NCBI GenBank assembly: GCA_023807065.1 | Contig: JAJJLU010000616.1 | Location: 1 to 27,117 of the forward strand | Length of the DNA stretch: 27,117 bases | Reading direction: 5' to 3' | Origin: Isotricha intestinalis | Lineage: Eukaryota > Ciliophora > Litostomatea > Vestibuliferida > Isotrichidae | Shown here: in pieces, positions 26,350 to 27,117 of the stretch | Numbering within the stretch: the first letter of the stretch is position 1 | How the letters are laid out: every line of letters begins with the position of its first letter | The notes under the pieces: model-generated | What the model was told of the DNA's origin: nothing | The model's input: only the letters and a program-made list of their open reading frames with translations | The model's database searches: none | Made by a program: the position numbers and the translations under genes

Positions 26350-26880
26350 TTAAGAATTAGTAATAAAATCATATAATTTATCTTTAATATTTTTCAATTG
26401 ATCTTTTATTACTTTTTGTACTAATTTGAATATCAATAGATTTAGTAGAAACCTAATTGATTACTTTCATCACCATATTAATTCAGAAAAATTGTTAAAG
26501 TACTAATAAAGAATTTTTAATAAAAAGATTAGAATAAGGTTCTAATATTTAAATAATATTCTATTTATCATTATTTTATCAATTAAATATTCACTTTCTT
26601 TATTTTCAATTTGTATTCTTTTTAATTTCTTCTCTATATTGTTTGATTTTTTATTTTTGTCTTTTAATTTTTTTTATTTTTATATTCAATATGTATTACC
26701 ATAATTTTTAATTCATAAATATTAATATTATGATTTTATTATTATTTTTTTTCATTAATTTTTTTAACCAGTCAATTAAATTATTTAATTCTTTTATTTT
26801 TTCTTGAGTTTCGCTAGCAAAAATTTCTTTTTCTTTATTAGAATTGTTATGGCTCTTCTTTTTTAGAATTTAATAAATTT
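26350..26880 (-). pseudogene. Decayed coiled-coil gene near the telomere
   Basis: Consecutive minus-strand pieces in different frames look protein-like. Near 26760-26870: KKKSHNNSNKEKEIFASETQ, then EKIKELNNLIDWLKKLMKKN. Near 26570-26680: NNIEKKLKRIQIENKESEYL. The end: VIKDQLKNIKDKLYDFITNS with TAA at 26350-26352. They have the same strand, order and Lys/Glu/Asn composition as the window's intact coiled-coil genes, but frameshifts and stops separate them. It is best read as one inactivated gene in the subtelomere. Introns remain a less likely explanation. Confidence 0.42.
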
Positions 26881-27090
26881 CCCTATTTTGCGGAGTCCTG
26901 CCCTCAGCCAAATTTTGAAAAAATATATCTAAATAAATTTTTCAATATTTAGAGTTGTCCTTCTCCCACCCAAATTTTTTTTGAGTAATCAATCAATTTA
27001 TATTTAAAATATATAGTATATAATTTATTAATTTTTTTCTATAAATCAATTAATTTTTAATGAAATTAATTATTTACTTTTATCAAGAAC
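26881..27090. other. Subtelomeric spacer with C-rich island
   Basis: A GC-richer stretch at about 26884-26912 (tgcggagtcctgccctcagc) and another C-rich one at 26955-26970 (gtccttctcccaccc) break the AT background, then A/T returns until 27090. The two patches share a loose ccctcagccaaatttt / cccacccaaatttt pattern, perhaps an old duplication. No gene is seen. Confidence 0.35.
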
Positions 27091-27117
27091 ATGGGGATTG
27101 GGGATTGGGGATTGGGG
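27091..27117 (+). repeat. Telomere-like repeat (ATTGGGG)n at the end of the window
   Basis: The final bases are ATGGGG followed by three perfect ATTGGGG units, running to the last base. G-runs of four are rare elsewhere in this DNA. The G-rich strand runs 5' to 3' toward the right end, exactly as for a chromosome terminus. The complement is CCCCAAT. It is like other ciliate telomeres (C4A2, C4A4) but with an extra T; by recollection CCCCAAT has been reported for rumen ciliates. Confidence 0.8.

Overview
The window looks like eukaryotic nuclear DNA, most likely the right end of a ciliate macronuclear chromosome. Apart from roughly the first 0.65 kb it is extremely A+T-rich. Its genes are intron-free, Asn/Lys/Ile-rich and separated by short AT spacers. 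Starts follow A-runs, and all twelve host genes, including Tipin as it reads here, end in TAA. The products are plainly eukaryotic: ATG2- and ATG4-like autophagy proteins, a TBC-domain protein, a protein kinase, an EF-hand protein, an AIG1-type GTPase and a Tipin/Swi3-like replication protein. The last bases are (ATTGGGG)3 preceded by ATGGGG, oriented as a G-rich telomeric strand should be at a right-hand end. From memory, CCCCAAT is the telomere unit reported for rumen (litostomatean) ciliates. That would also explain the standard-code stops and low GC. The taxonomic call is inference.

Layout: (1) 1-505, minus strand: an open, truncated gene with balanced base composition, unlike everything else here. 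It is a candidate integrated element or an assembly chimera. (2) 506-2650: AT-rich DNA with a small GC island near 790-880 and remnants of decayed genes. (3) 2651-9615, minus strand: ATG2-like lipid-transfer protein, then a VWA protein. (4) 9984-25065: alternating genes, namely a DnaJ-type zinc-finger protein, a secreted PEBP-like protein, a Cys-rich protein kinase, an EF-hand protein, an AIG1-type GTPase, a TBC protein, two coiled-coil proteins and ATG4. (5) 25168-26245: a Tipin-like gene interrupted by an apparent one-base frameshift in an AAT tract. (6) 26350-26880: a decayed coiled-coil gene. (7) 26880-27117: subtelomere and telomere.

Ten of the twelve host genes form five head-to-head pairs that share a spacer of about 100-370 bp: VWA/DnaJ-zinc, PEBP/kinase, GTPase/TBC, two coiled-coil genes, and ATG4/Tipin. 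Convergent or tandem spacers are where the gene remnants lie. ATG2 (phagophore lipid supply) and ATG4 (Atg8 processing) act in one pathway, and a TBC protein could act in related membrane traffic, but nothing indicates co-regulation. No tRNA, rRNA, CRISPR array or complete transposon was recognised.
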